Assembly (NCBI GenBank): GCA_015680685.1
Contig: MNCI01033721.1
Location: 210,367-274,366, forward strand
Direction: 5' to 3'
DNA length: 64,000 nucleotides
Source of the DNA: Gnetum montanum
Lineage: Eukaryota > Streptophyta > Gnetopsida > Gnetales > Gnetaceae
In this document: positions 36,100 through 47,439 of the stretch, piece after piece
Layout of the letters: each line of letters starts with the position of its first letter
How positions within the stretch are numbered: position 1 is the stretch's first letter
The notes under the pieces: generated by a model
Told to the model about the DNA's origin: nothing
The model's database searches: none
The model's input: the letters and a program-made list of their open reading frames with translations, nothing else
Position numbers and translations under genes: made by a program

Positions 36100-37270
36100 T
36101 GGAAACCATTGGCTTATTACACTTCCATTATTTGTGTTCCTTTTTACCACAATTGAAGCATTGAAGATTGGAGGCATAACCATTTCTTTGACCCTTCCCT
36201 TTCTTGAAGTAGTCCTTCATGGAATCTTGACCCTCCTTTAACTTCTCTTACTTCTCATTTGTGTCTTCCTTAGCATTTCCATTATCCTTGGCTCCTTTGT
36301 CATCTTCAAAATCTTTGGAGTTCTTGCCCCTAGAAGATTTATAATCTTTAGTGTAGCCTTGAATTTTCTTTTCAACCTTAAGAGCCAATTCAAAAAGCCT
36401 CATCCAATATTTAGGCCTCATAGAAGATTAGCTCTTGTTGATACTAACTTTTAAGTCCTTGTTGAAAGTTGGATGCTTGTTCATAATCATCCCAATGAAC
36501 ATTTTCAATTTGGAAAGCCTTACAAAAGTCCATGTAGTAGTCCTTCACACTTTTATCACCTTGCCTAAGGTACTTCAATTTTTGAATGGCCTCTTATCTA
36601 TGATGAGTCTTCTCAAATTTTTGCTTGAGCATGAACTACATTAAAGACCAACCCTTGATACGAGTACCATTGTTTACCTTGTAAAAATAACTTTCCTTCT
36701 CCCACCATAAAAGTGCTATGCCTTCCAATTTGGTTTAGAAAAATACACCTTTTGATGATTTTTCACATCTTCAAGTTCAAAATACTTGTTAATAATTTTC
36801 ATCCAAGATAGAAAAGATTCAATTCCTTCCATGCCATTGAAGTATTTAACTTCAACATGATGCATCCTTGAAGCATGTTTGAAAGCTTTTGCAAGAGTGA
36901 CTTTAATTACTTTACCTTGCTTTCTTTGAGGCTTAGAAGGAAGTTCTTTTTTCCTTTCTTAGGAAAAATGAATCCTTGAGACTTACTTTCAGCACTAGGA
37001 GCATGAAGGAAAACATCATCTTGAGATTCTCCTTCTCCAAAGTAGTCATCTTCAAAAGGAATATCATCTTCAAGGGATGGCATTGAGGAATGTCTTGAAG
37101 AAGGACTTGGTGAATAATTGCATACTTTTACCCTTGCTTGGATGCTTTTTTTGAAGTATCATGTTCTTTTTTCTCTTCAAGCTTTTTAATTTTCTCAACA
37201 ATGAGCTTGAGAACATTTCTCATGTCATCCATATCTTTTGAAAAAATTTGAACTATCTTCTTCTTTGGAG
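36100..37270 (-). pseudogene. Element C gag with CCHC zinc knuckle
   Basis: The minus strand reads a coiled-coil-like start (VLKLIVEKIKKLEEKKEH), then YFNGMEGIESFLSWMKIINK, YFELEDVKNHQKVYF, LEGIALLWWEKE, LKYLRQGDKSVKDYYMDFCK and, near 36118-36160, CFNCGKKEHK-stop-WKC, a CCHC knuckle with Gln or another codon turned to a stop. This is the Ty3/gypsy gag pattern (W-W..., then D-Y...F). Gag forms the particle and binds RNA. Stops and frameshifts are frequent after about 36470. Confidence 0.8.
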
Positions 37271-37607
37271 GCACGATAAAAATTGATCTAAAAGGTAATT
37301 TTCACAAAATTCTACAAGGAAAGTTGAAATTTTCAAGATTTCTCAAGAAATGATACAATAAATACTAAAATCTTAAGATAAATGAGCACAAGATCTTGAA
37401 ACCCTAGCTACTACAAGCCAATTGATGTCCAATTTTACATTTATCTTCCAATTCTTGAAAGATATGGCAAACTTAGGTATCAAAGGGAAATTTTCAAACA
37501 CTAGGATGAGTAGAACAAGTAGCAAGAGGGAATTCATTCATGCTTGAGAATTTGGAGGGATTCTTTGCAATTGATATCCCCTTAAATGCAATTGTCTTAA
37601 ATTCCAA

Positions 37608-37623
37608 GCTACACTAATACCAA
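37608..37623 (-). other. Element C primer-binding site (initiator tRNA-Met type)
   Basis: The minus strand reads TTGGTATTAGTGTAGC five bases after the 5' LTR, against the standard TGGTATCAGAGC. Confidence 0.7.
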
Positions 37624-37628
37624 TCTAA

Positions 37629-38387
37629 TGAGGAGCTCCCATGGATTCCACAATTCAAGCTCTCTCAAAGTTACAAAATATTAAATTTGAATAAGAAAAT
37701 AAAAATGAAAGCATTATTCTTGATCAAATGGAGAATTTACATATAAAAGGAAGCACAATTCCGAAGGACAAATAAGAGATTCAATCAAACACTCCCACAC
37801 TCAATCAAAGGAAACATACACTCACATGGATGATGATCAAGGCACCTTGCCAAGACTCTATCTCTTTCTACTCTTCTCTCAACTCACCTCTTTCTCCCTA
37901 GACTCTCTCTCTCTTTCTCTCTTCTTTCTCTTGACCAAATTGATGGCCCAAGAGGTCTATTTATATCATTCCCCCCATGTCTCTTCATCTTCCCTCCACT
38001 TTACCATTTAATGTGATGTCTGTTACAATTTGTATTAGACATCTAAAGGAAATAGTACATTTATTTCCCAAGTGCAAAGATGTCAAAGTATGTGTCTTAA
38101 GGTCAAGTTAGATGTCTAGTCTAACACATCTTGAGAGTGGGTAGACATCTTAATTATAGATAAGATGTCTAACTATCAGGGTAGATGTCCAACCTACCAA
38201 GGCCAAAAATTAAATATGCTTATTTTAAGGCCTAGAACCTCTAAACACCTCTAAATAAGTCCCCATAGCCCTAAAACCTCTTAAACTCATCAAAATATTC
38301 CCAAAACACTCCCAAACATGTCAAAACTCCAAAGAAAGATCCCATCATTGTAAAGATGTTACATTGGCCTATTTAATATCCACATCA
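37629..38387 (-). repeat. Element C 5' LTR (759 bp)
   Basis: Pairs with 33768-34521. A minus-strand TATA-like sequence (ATATAAATAG) lies at about 37955-37966, followed by the CT-rich block. Confidence 0.9.
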
Positions 38388-39439
38388 TTATTATATCTTG
38401 ATGATATACTTCATAAGATTTAAACATTAGACTCTTCTCTTACTACATATTTTAGAATTGTTATTATTATATTCTTTATTTCTGGGTATTATTAATATGC
38501 ATGAATGCTTAGTTCTTCTTGATATGCATAGGTTGGAAGGTGATGATGACACAAAATTGCTAGTTATTATTTATATGTAACATATTATTTCTAAGGTTTT
38601 TAGAATAATATAATTATATTATGTAGTTATAGCCTATTAAGTATAATTTGTAGTTTCTTTTGGTTATTCTCTTATTTCAATTTGGCCATTAAGAATTAAT
38701 TTTTAAGAATATCTAACTTATTTAAAATATCTCATGATGTCCTAAATACTTGACCATGGTATTTATGGATCACTAGGGTGGGGGTGTTAGATCCCAAATA
38801 AATAAATAAACAAATAATAAAATTCACAATACATTAGATCATTGAAGAGAGAGTATAAAGAAAAAGCCCATTTTGGGAATTCCTTTTCAAGTTTATATCT
38901 TTACAACCAATTCTAAGAAAACTCACCTCTGGGATATGAAAAGAATAAAATCTTATCCTTATTCAGAAGTTCCCTCATGGGTTTTAAATTCTTATTAAAG
39001 TATTTCTTGTAACCAGAAGAAGAAAACTATTTATAATGGAAAAATAATATATCAATTAGAGATAAAGAAAAAATAGCAAAAAAATTTAAACGTTGTCCAT
39101 TCTTGAGCTTCCAAAAAAAAAGAAATTAATATTATAAGAAATAAATTAATTATTTAGCTTTCACTAGGAGCATCATGTCAAGTCTAAAATTAGGATATGT
39201 CACTAAACATAATTTAGCAAATACTTGGAAATAACATTTTCTTGGAGTTTCCCATTAATCAAAATATGAATCCACTCTCCATTAATCAAACATCTATCTC
39301 CAATTCTAAATAAAAATTTTCTTTCTCAATAGTCTCCTCTATTCACATTTGTCATAAATGCACAAAAATCAAATTTAGAAACTTCCTTAATTTTGGTAAT
39401 ATTAGAATTACCTCTTTAAAGAGCTTGGCTTAATGAATT
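38388..39439. other. Flank of C and 3' part of element D, no gene
   Basis: At about 38780 a G-rich stretch precedes TGTTAGATCCC, which could be an LTR start. A minus-strand TATAAATAG lies near 39030-39040. No partner LTR was found, so the boundary is unsupported. Confidence 0.3.
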
Positions 39440-40640
39440 CTTTATCTCTAAGGTTTGTACATCCTTGTCTTTGGATTCCTTGTAAAGTGAACATTCCCAT
39501 TGTTTATGTCCATATTCTCTATATCTAAAGTATTGAATTTGGATTAGGTTGCTATCTTGATCCTTGCCCCCTTTGCCTTGTTTCTTCTTGGCCTTGTCCT
39601 TCTCATCTCCTTTCTCTTACTTTTTATCTTGGTTTCCTTGTTTGTCTTTAGATTTTGACTTATATCCCTTCTCACATTTGGATCCCTTATCTTTTTCCTT
39701 TAAAGCTTGTTTTCTCCTCTTTCCAAATCAATTAAGTTTCTTTTATGCCTTGAGTATCAAATCATATGTCTCATCAAGGGTTTGAGGCTCATAAAATATC
39801 AACTCTTGCTAATAAGTCATCTTGAGACTTCCAATAAAGATTAAAGCTTGCTCATATTCTTCCAAATTAACTTTAGCTCAATAGAAAAGATCACAAAATT
39901 CAATATAAAATTTGTTTACATCGTTGTCTTCCTATCTAAAGAATTTGAGCTTCATGATTATCTCTTACCTCTACCTAGATTGTTCCACTTGTTTGTTTCA
40001 ACAAATACTTCATCAAAGACTAATCCCTAATAGGTTGTTCATTTTACCTCCTATAACTTTAGGATTTTTTTCCATCAATTTGAAGCCATTCCTTCTAATA
40101 TAGATTTAGTAATCGATACACTCAAATGATTTGGTACCTACTATAGCTCAAAATGTTTGTAAAGTATCTTCAACTAACTTGTAAAGGTATTTATACCACC
40201 TAAACCTTTAAAAGTCTTCAATTCCGCAAAATTATCTCTTGTATCATTTCTACAAGCTCTAGAAAGTCTTACTTTATCTTCATCATCTAATTTTCCATGA
40301 GAAGAGGTAGATGTCCTAAATGAACACCTTAGAGTACTAACATTAGGATTTGGATTTCTTCATCTTAGAATCCTTGGTTGATGTATTCTCACACTCCCAT
40401 ATCTAAAATGCTCTTCCTTACATCTTATCTCCCTCCATCAAGCTGAAAGAATTCTTCATCCTCATTTGAATAAGAATGTTCGTCATCACCATAAGATAGA
40501 ATACAGTTCGAACATACATTTTGATCTAGCTAAGCACTAATTTCATCCAATTTATTGATGATCAATTGAAAAGCATATTTCATTCTTTCCACCTCTCTAT
40601 TTAGGTCTTGGACACTTTTCTTCTTAACAATCATCTCAAA
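39440..40640 (-). pseudogene. Element D gag remnant
   Basis: On the minus strand a start-like segment (MIVKKKSVQDLNREVERMKY) is followed by DNFAELKTFKGLGGINTF, LSVSITKSILEGMAS and, near 39510-39550, YFRYREYGHKQWEC, a CCHC knuckle in which the first two Cys codons are now Tyr (G-to-A). A Lys-rich linker lies before the knuckle. It resembles element C's gag in plan. Stops are dense and no pol follows. Confidence 0.6.
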
Positions 40641-40678
40641 AAAGTATAAAAATTTATAATTAAATTTCAAAAATCCTA

Positions 40679-40692
40679 GTCTTTGATACCAA
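40679..40692 (-). other. Element D primer-binding-site candidate
   Basis: The minus strand reads TTGGTATCAAAGAC, one or two changes from the initiator tRNA-Met PBS, about 50 bp upstream of the gag start. The LTR that should abut it (toward 40693) could not be delimited. Confidence 0.5.
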
Positions 40693-41460
40693 CCCTAGAG
40701 TAGAGTTACTCTAATTTGATTAACCCTTCAAAATACATTAAACCTAGGTTATATGCAAGACAATTAATTTGCTAGAAATTTAAGAAAAGAACTATCTATA
40801 TTCTATTAATTTTGAAAGAAGATTACAAAATAAAATTGAACTGTAATTTGACATAATACACTCAACAATGTTGCAAAGTAGAAGGTCAAACACCATCAAA
40901 TTTTCATGTTGAAACCTTTATAATCCCATCCCATGAAGCCTGAGGTAATTTTCTATTGTAAATGTGAAGGTTGTAATCCATAAAGAGGCAATCTCACATG
41001 GTTCATACTTTTGGGGCTGAAAAATGCTTTAAAAGTGACCAAAGCCTCATTCTCTAAGTGAAAAGAGTTACCTAGTATCTATATTTTAGCTTCGGGGAGT
41101 CAAAATGCCTTTTGGAATGTCAAGAATGGAAATTTAATGGGTTTTATGTGGGGTATATATTTTTCTCTAAGCTAAAACATCCCCTGCAAGGAGGCAAGCC
41201 AGTTAGGAGACTTCAAGTCTAGCATGGAGGAGTGCAAGTGGGATAGAACTCACCTACCCCTAGTGTGGAAAGGGGGGTCACCCAACCTGGAGGGGTTAAC
41301 CTTCACCCTTAGCATTAATCATCCATCTTCCCTTAACATTGAGGGGGAGGTTGGGGGTGGTTAGCCAACGAGGAGAGAGGGGGTAAGACAAGATGAAGGG
41401 GCTAGATAGCTAAGATGCATGAGGGTGGATTTCACCTACCCCCTAAACATGGTAGCTATT
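40693..41460. other. No gene; probable LTR sequence of D and/or E1
   Basis: Noncoding. Contains G-rich words near 41280 and 41340-41385 (GGGGAGGTTGGGGGTGG). It may hold the start of E1's LTR. Confidence 0.3.
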
Positions 41461-41579
41461 TTTCAATGACTTGGTAGCCAATTTGCAAACAATTAGTCAG
41501 GAATTTGGCAGCCAATTTTTAGCTAATCAGTCAGCCATTTGCATCCAATTTGTAGCTTGAATCATGGCCCCTATAAAAA
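41461..41579 (+). promoter_or_regulatory. E1 LTR promoter: three CCAAT boxes and a TATA box
   Basis: CCAAT at 41478, 41512 and 41545 (34 and 33 bp apart) is followed by CTATAAAAAC, with TATAAAAA at 41572-41579. The PBS and gag lie downstream on the same strand, so this is a plausible U3 promoter of the E1 LTR. Function is inferred from sequence only. Confidence 0.5.
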
Positions 41580-42263
41580 CCAAACTTTGGCACCATGTCA
41601 AGGTTCCATACTTTTGCAATTCAGCACCATTGGCATTTTGGCATCCAAGAGCTCTTGCTTCATTAGCAAAAATGTAGCTTCTTGGTGCCTAGCCATGTGA
41701 AAACCTCTGCGACCTATTGCTCCCCTTGGGACCTATGAACTTTGGGTGTTAATGTTACTCCCCTTCAAATCCCCAAGTTCCAGCATGATGCACTTTGGTC
41801 ACCCTAATCCTTCACATTTTCCCAACCCCAACAATGACCAACACTGCAAATCTAAGGTGGTGACAAAGTAGGTTCAATAGCATCAAGAGTAGCAGAGATA
41901 CCAGATCATGGAGTTGATCATGGCTTCAAAAGACTTTGAATGCCTACCCAAGTAAATCCCTCTTTGTCCCCCCNGTTTATGTGCGATTTTAGATATAATT
42001 GTTATATTTTTAGTTTATTATTTTATAGATCTACATCTTTTTTCACTTTTTACACCCTTGTTTTGCAACAAAATCCCAACCCCCACCACCCCGCTCCCCT
42101 CCCCCCCCTGGGCACCTTAAGTCCCTAGGTGATCTACCAGATCATCTAAGGCATCCTAAACCCCTTTTTTTGTGGAGGCCCTAGGGGATTCAAGGTTGAG
42201 GCTACTTGCAACTAAGAATCCTTGGTTTTTCCATCAACCAAGATTTTCCATTGTAACAGTTTC

Positions 42264-42282
42264 TTGGTGCTAGAGGGAGGGC
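42264..42282 (+). other. E1 primer-binding site
   Basis: TTGGTGCTAGAGGGAGGGC. The corresponding site of E2 is CTGGTGCTAGAAGGAGCAC at about 46938. The conserved GGTGCTAGA core and the position ahead of gag identify it. Confidence 0.5.
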
Positions 42283-42719
42283 CTTTGTCTAATTTCTATA
42301 GCCAAATCTAATTGCCCTCATAGCCAACATTGCCTACCTACTAGAAATTTCTAATTTTTGCAACAAAAGCTTTGAAGCCTCCTTTGAAAACCCAATACTA
42401 CCACTCATCCCTTGTAGTAGAAACCCCAGTGTTAAACTTGTAGATGGTTGGGTGTTGAGTTTTCCAACATCTGCTGTGAATATCAATAGCCAAAACTAAC
42501 ATGGAACACCTACATACCAACATTCCACCTTGGTCATAATCCTCATAATAAAACCAACATTTCCATCATTACCAATCAAAAGTACTTTCCCCCTCCTTTG
42601 GTGGCTGAATTTTGCATTTCCTTAAACCATTTTTAGAAAGTTATAGGTTTCTATTTTGGTTCTCCCACGATCAACTAAGTTGCCTTACAACTACACTAAT
42701 AGTAGGTCAGATCAATAGG

Positions 42720-44850
42720 TTATGAGGGTCTATGACCCCAAAGACCCTACTATCATTAAGTGTAGGTGATCTCTGAGAGCCAAAGGGGAGAGTCTTGATT
42801 TTGCAACCATAAATGAAAATCATTATAACTTCATTTGTGCTAAAATACAAGAAAGCATGCTAATTCTAAAAATTAAAGCCAAGGCCAAGAGGGAATTTGA
42901 GCTCATACACAGGAGTGGGAAGGAGTAAATCCCTTCCCCTTATGACCAAATTCCCCTTAATGACATCTATGCTAGCATCCTTGCCCAAATGATTGTCATC
43001 GAAGAGGAAGATGACAAACATATCTCTAAGGAACAATAAGAAGAGGAAGATAAATTTAAGGTAGAATCTGAGCCTAAAAACATCCTAGGAGGACTATTCT
43101 CACAAATATCTCCTAAGGTCACATCATCTTCCTCTAATGCTTTTCTTTTCTCCATGGGCATAGTGCCACCATCTTCCACTCCTTCCTACCCTACTATGGT
43201 GTATCCCACACCTGTTATAGCCACACATCAAACTTAGTTGATTCCATAAACAACAAATCATAACACATCAATGTCATTTACAACATAGACTCAATATATA
43301 AAATCATTAATGATGGTTTTTACCATCACAAATCCTCTAACTACTCACATGGGGCCCTCTATGAGTCCCCAAGCAACACAAGGGTCACATACCGCCTTTA
43401 TCCTATTTGTACCTCAAGTACTGGAACAAATATCCTTTTTTTTTGTCTAACCTACAAGCCATAACCATAACACAACCTTTTCCTTCTATCATAAAACCCA
43501 TAGTGAGGCAACAAGCCTCACAATAGATCACAACCATATGTGCAAGCCTCACAGCCAACAGGACCACCACAGGGCATGGACCAAGCCTTCTAGATGATCC
43601 AAGACCTAATAGAGGTGTTAAAGAGGCTCAAAGCCTCTACATCCCAAAGTGTAAAGATCATGAACTTTTACCAAGATGATCCTATCAATCCTATGATCCC
43701 ACCTGGTGTCCCTATTTTCTAGTTTAGCAAATACAATGGAGAAGGTAACCCTAATGCTCATATTATAACCTTTAGATCTAAGTGATTAGTATTACAACTA
43801 TGGCCTCATATCGTCATGATGATTTTTCCTATGTCCTTGACTAGGAAAGCACTTGATTAGTATCATGCATTACTTAGGCAATCCATATCCTCCCTTGAAG
43901 ACTTGAGAGCTCAATTTGGTAATCACTCCAAGTATAACTTGAAGCCCAACACCATGCTTGACCAACTCATGAATGTCAAGTAGGAACTTATTGAGCTCAT
44001 ACAGAAGTTCATCCAATGGTGAAATGAACTCCTAAACAAAATACCGAAGCCCATAGCTAAAACTCACCTTTTGGATATATTTAATGGGATGGCTAATGAC
44101 TTTATCAAATTCAAACTTTACTACCATGACCCGTGGTCACTTAGCCAAGCATTCTCCCAGATCAAGAATATAGAAGATGTTGTGGATGCCAATCATGATC
44201 TAGCCTATGTAGCATACAAAAACCAACATACATAGAGAGACAAGGACAAGGGAAAACATAACAATATGACTATAGCAACTATGGCTAAAGAAGCAAATAC
44301 CACTAACCAAGGATGAAGGACCAACCCACCCAAGGTCCCCACTAATAATAACCATGATAACCAACCTTCAACCACTAGGGCCATTGCATCAACAATGACC
44401 AAATCCAATTTTTAAAGGAAGAATAGGTCTAGATACACTGCACTACCATTAAAACCATCAGAAATATTAGACCAACTTTTGAAAAGTGGATGTATCCAAT
44501 ATAAATAGATGTTTGAAGCTTCCCAAAAGAAACATGATAGACTCTATGAAATAGCCAAGGGCCTCACTAGAGCAACAAAAGATGACCCACCATTACCTAA
44601 ATACTTCAGCATAGATTGCTTTTTCCACTATTATCAACTACCTAATCATGACATAGACTTCTTCCATGTGTTGAAGGATGAATTGTAGAAGATGATAGAT
44701 AGGGAAGGCCTGGCTCTAAATGCATCCAACTCTATCCAACCTCAAAAACAATTGATGCAGGTGTACAAAGATCTGTTGAATGCTAACAATGTTGCATACA
44801 TCATATCGACATTCAACGTATTAGATCTTAAAGAGAACCATTTGTGACTT
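42720..44850 (+). pseudogene. E1 gag
   Basis: The plus strand reads YNFICAKIQESMLILKIK, then a Ser/Thr/Pro-rich stretch. From about 43725 it reads FSKYNGEGNPNAHIITF, HYDPWSL-like and AFSQIKNIEDVVDANHDLAY, AYKNQ, and later LPLKPSEILDQLLKSGCIQY and YYQLPNHDIDFFHVLKDEL. This is the gag of Tat-type Ty3/gypsy elements (F-x-KYNG-x-GNP, AxxYKN). Many stops are Gln- or Trp-derived. E2 carries the same gag from about 47440. Confidence 0.75.
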
Positions 44851-45399
44851 GCATACCCCCTTATGGTGAAAGGGCTTCTTTAGCTCCCACTAGGTCAAGA
44901 TCCCATTTTATTGTAAGGGTGTCATCACAAGTGTCTCCCAAGGAATCATTTATCATCAAGGTGCCCCAGCCCACCATAGCCCAACTAGCCATAACCTCAC
45001 CAATTTATAAAACCACCCAACAACCTTCTATGGTGCCCAATGCTATCACATCTTCCTCATAAGTAAGAACTAACAACCAAAAAGCTACAAATAAGCAAAG
45101 GAAGAAGCAAAAGCAAAAGCCCCACAATAAGGGTGACAAGCAAATAGAGGCATAAACGGAAGTGGACCCACCAAAGCCCACTCCCATATTCGCTATACCC
45201 ATAACCTCCTCTGCCCAACCCACTCCAAATAACAAACCACAAGAAAATCCCAAAGCTCATAACTAGAAGAACAAGAAGAAGCCCCAACAATCACAACCTA
45301 AGATAGAAGTATGCATTTTGGGCTGCAAGGAGGAAGTGAAGCATAACTAGGGTGACAAGATCATGGCCAACAAGAAAATCTTCCTTAGTGGGATAGATT

Positions 45400-45691
45400 A
45401 GGTAAGATAATCTCTTAAGTAAAAGAACACTACTTTGAGCTTGTATGACCTTATCATGACTTCCACCACACATCATGAGGCATTACTTAAAATGTTGACT
45501 TCTATCCCTGTTAGTAATGATATCCCCACTAATAAGAAATCCATCCATGCGGTGATGGTTCCTTTGACACCCAGGGAGGGAAAGTCAACACCCCTAACAT
45601 TTCATGATAATGAAATTAAGGTTAATCCTTAGAATGGGAAAATTACTAAAGCTTCCCTATTCATAACCATGCACATAGGGTAGTTCAAGAT
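45400..45691 (+). pseudogene. E1 pre-protease segment, cut by E2
   Basis: LSLYDLIMTSTTHHEALLKM, LTSIPVSNDIPTNKK and SLFITMHIG line up with E2's LSLYNLIMTSFTHRELLVHM, LTSIPITEDIPVDE and SMFITICVG. Matching ends at FKI (45690), exactly where the LTR of E2 starts. The protease active site itself is therefore missing on this side. Confidence 0.75.
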
Positions 45692-46922
45692 TGAAACACC
45701 ACTAAATTTGGGCAACAACATCTCGACTACAAATTCTTCTAAGTGTCAACATGAGGAAAATTTTTCTTAAGTGCTAGGACTATGCTCTCCACTACCCCAG
45801 AGCATAGTCAACCAATAGAGAGTGTAGTGAGATCCAAAAACTAATTTTTTCAAATTTTTCCCAAGTTTCATCATGAAGAAGCTCAAAATTTTCTAAGTGT
45901 CGAGACTACGCTCAACACACCTTTGGAAAGCATAGTTAGCAAAAATGCATCTTTGTGGTACTCCCTTTTATCCCCAAATTGTAACTACACTTGACCCCAC
46001 TCGAGATAGTGGATAGCATAGTCTCCAAAGTTGTATTTTTTGCATTTTTTTAGGTACATTACAGTCCTATCTAGCTCATGAACATGTAGTGGGCAACGTA
46101 GTCATAGTCTAGTAGTCTCACAGAGTCCATTGGAGCACACCAGAGAATAACACCACTTGCCTCAATGGAGAGCATAGTTGGGTGTAGCATATTCCCAATT
46201 TCTCCACTACCACGTGGCAACCAATCTACATTCCATAAGATCCCTAGCCCTATAAATACCCCTACGCCCCTAATGTTTTAGTGGTTGACATTTTTTTTGG
46301 TTGGCAAACCTAAAGAAAGGTTAGTAAATTTGAGCATTTCAGCATTTTGGGCACATAAAAATTTAGAGGCACGCTAGCAAACCACAGAAACATGAAAGTT
46401 GCACACCACCATAGTCCACTACACACCGTGGTAGCCAACCCGATAGGCATAGACATCTTGGTAAAATGTTAGTCTTCATAGCAAAACACCCCTGAAACTA
46501 TCAGTACGCTATCCACTGTGCCTACTATATACCATGTACCTTCTCACTCCCTTTGTAGTCAACTTCTCTCAACCCCCTTTGGGGTGGTGTCGCTTTCTCT
46601 CTTACTCTCTCCCTATGCATTTTTAGCATTTTTACTTGCATTTTGGCATTTTACTTGCATTTTTTATTATTCTCACATACCATCACTCATTAACATCCTC
46701 GTTTTTCACTAAAAACCTTAACTACACTCACCTTTTTAACACTGCAAAGACCATGCAAACACTTAGCATCATTTGGCATTGCATTTGGTAAGTCCCTGTT
46801 TGATTGATAAGAGTGTTTGGAGCACCCCATCTCCACCTCTAGCAAGCCCTCACGTAGATGCGAGTCCAAAGCTATGCACCCATGAACCTCTTAGTGTTCC
46901 ATTCCAGCCACCAATATTTTCA
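45692..46922 (+). repeat. E2 5' LTR (about 1,231 bp)
   Basis: Paired with 62636-64000: TGAAACACCAC, GAGGAAAATTTTTC, AAAAATTTAGAGGCAC and TCTCACTC occur in both in the same order. The end at 46922 is inferred from the inverted TGAAA...TTTCA and the PBS 15 bases later. Confidence 0.85.
46211..46258 (+). promoter_or_regulatory. E2 LTR promoter: G-box, CCAAT and TATA
   Basis: CACGTG (46211-46216), CCAAT (46221-46225) and TATAAATA (46251-46258) follow in order. The right LTR keeps CCAAT and TATAAATA (63683-63690), but its G-box reads CACATG. CACGTG is the plant G-box bound by bZIP and bHLH factors; use here is inferred. Confidence 0.55.
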
Positions 46923-46936
46923 ATTGCTAAAACTTT

Positions 46937-46956
46937 CTGGTGCTAGAAGGAGCACC
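46937..46956 (+). other. E2 primer-binding site
   Basis: TCTGGTGCTAGAAGGAGCAC, aligned with the E1 site at 42264. I have not assigned the tRNA. Confidence 0.45.
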
Positions 46957-47439
46957 AATCCATTTCCTTCTTCTAACTCCATTGGTCATTGTCTTGCATG
47001 CTCTCTACATTACTATTCCTAGCTCTGGGGTAGATGTAACACCCTTGTGGACCTACCACATTCGATAGTAGCTAGATCTTAGGCTAATATAGGTGTTGTC
47101 TACCAACCAATTGATGTAGATTGGACCCCATCATCACTTCCCTTGGAAACATAACAATACCAAAACATCCATGCCTACACTTAGCTAAATTCTAGGCTTT
47201 CAATAGATATCATAGTTAGCTCTTAATGTGGAGAGCATAGTTGGCTCTTAGCATAGAGAGTGTAGTCCCTAGAGTTAGCCATTTTCTATAGTTTTTAGAC
47301 TTAGCTATTTTTCTACAATTTTCAGATTGGTCATTTCTTTTGCAACTTTCAATCAGCACTATGAATTTAGAACAACCTTCAACATGAATCCCATGCACAC
47401 TCATTGTCCTACCTTCTCAATAGGAAAACAAGATTGACC

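Larger units (their letters stand above)
33768..38387 (-). mobile_element. Gag-only LTR retrotransposon C (4.6 kb)
   Basis: LTRs at 33768-34521 and 37629-38387 flank an interior with gag but no protease, reverse transcriptase or integrase. The PBS beside the right LTR, a purine tract beside the left LTR and the gag frame all place the coding strand on minus. This is the plan of the TR-GAG class of non-autonomous plant elements. I could not see a clear target duplication (TTTCA on the left, TTATT on the right). Confidence 0.85.
41461..45691 (+). mobile_element. Tat-like LTR retrotransposon E1, 5' part
   Basis: Promoter, PBS, gag and the start of the protease region on the plus strand, then an abrupt end at 45691 where E2's LTR begins. 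The left end is not determined. Gag and pre-protease words match E2, so the two are relatives, though their LTRs differ. The rest of E1 should lie beyond the window's right end. Confidence 0.7.

Noticed and set aside
33763-38392. A target duplication for element C
   Set aside because: The flanks TTTCA and TTATT match at only two of five positions, so none is claimed.
38780-38800. TGTTAGATCCC as the LTR start of element D
   Set aside because: No second copy of this sequence was found near D's PBS, so the boundary is unsupported.
40679-40692. tRNA gene
   Set aside because: Only a tRNA 3'-end complement (PBS). No cloverleaf is present here or at the other PBS sites.
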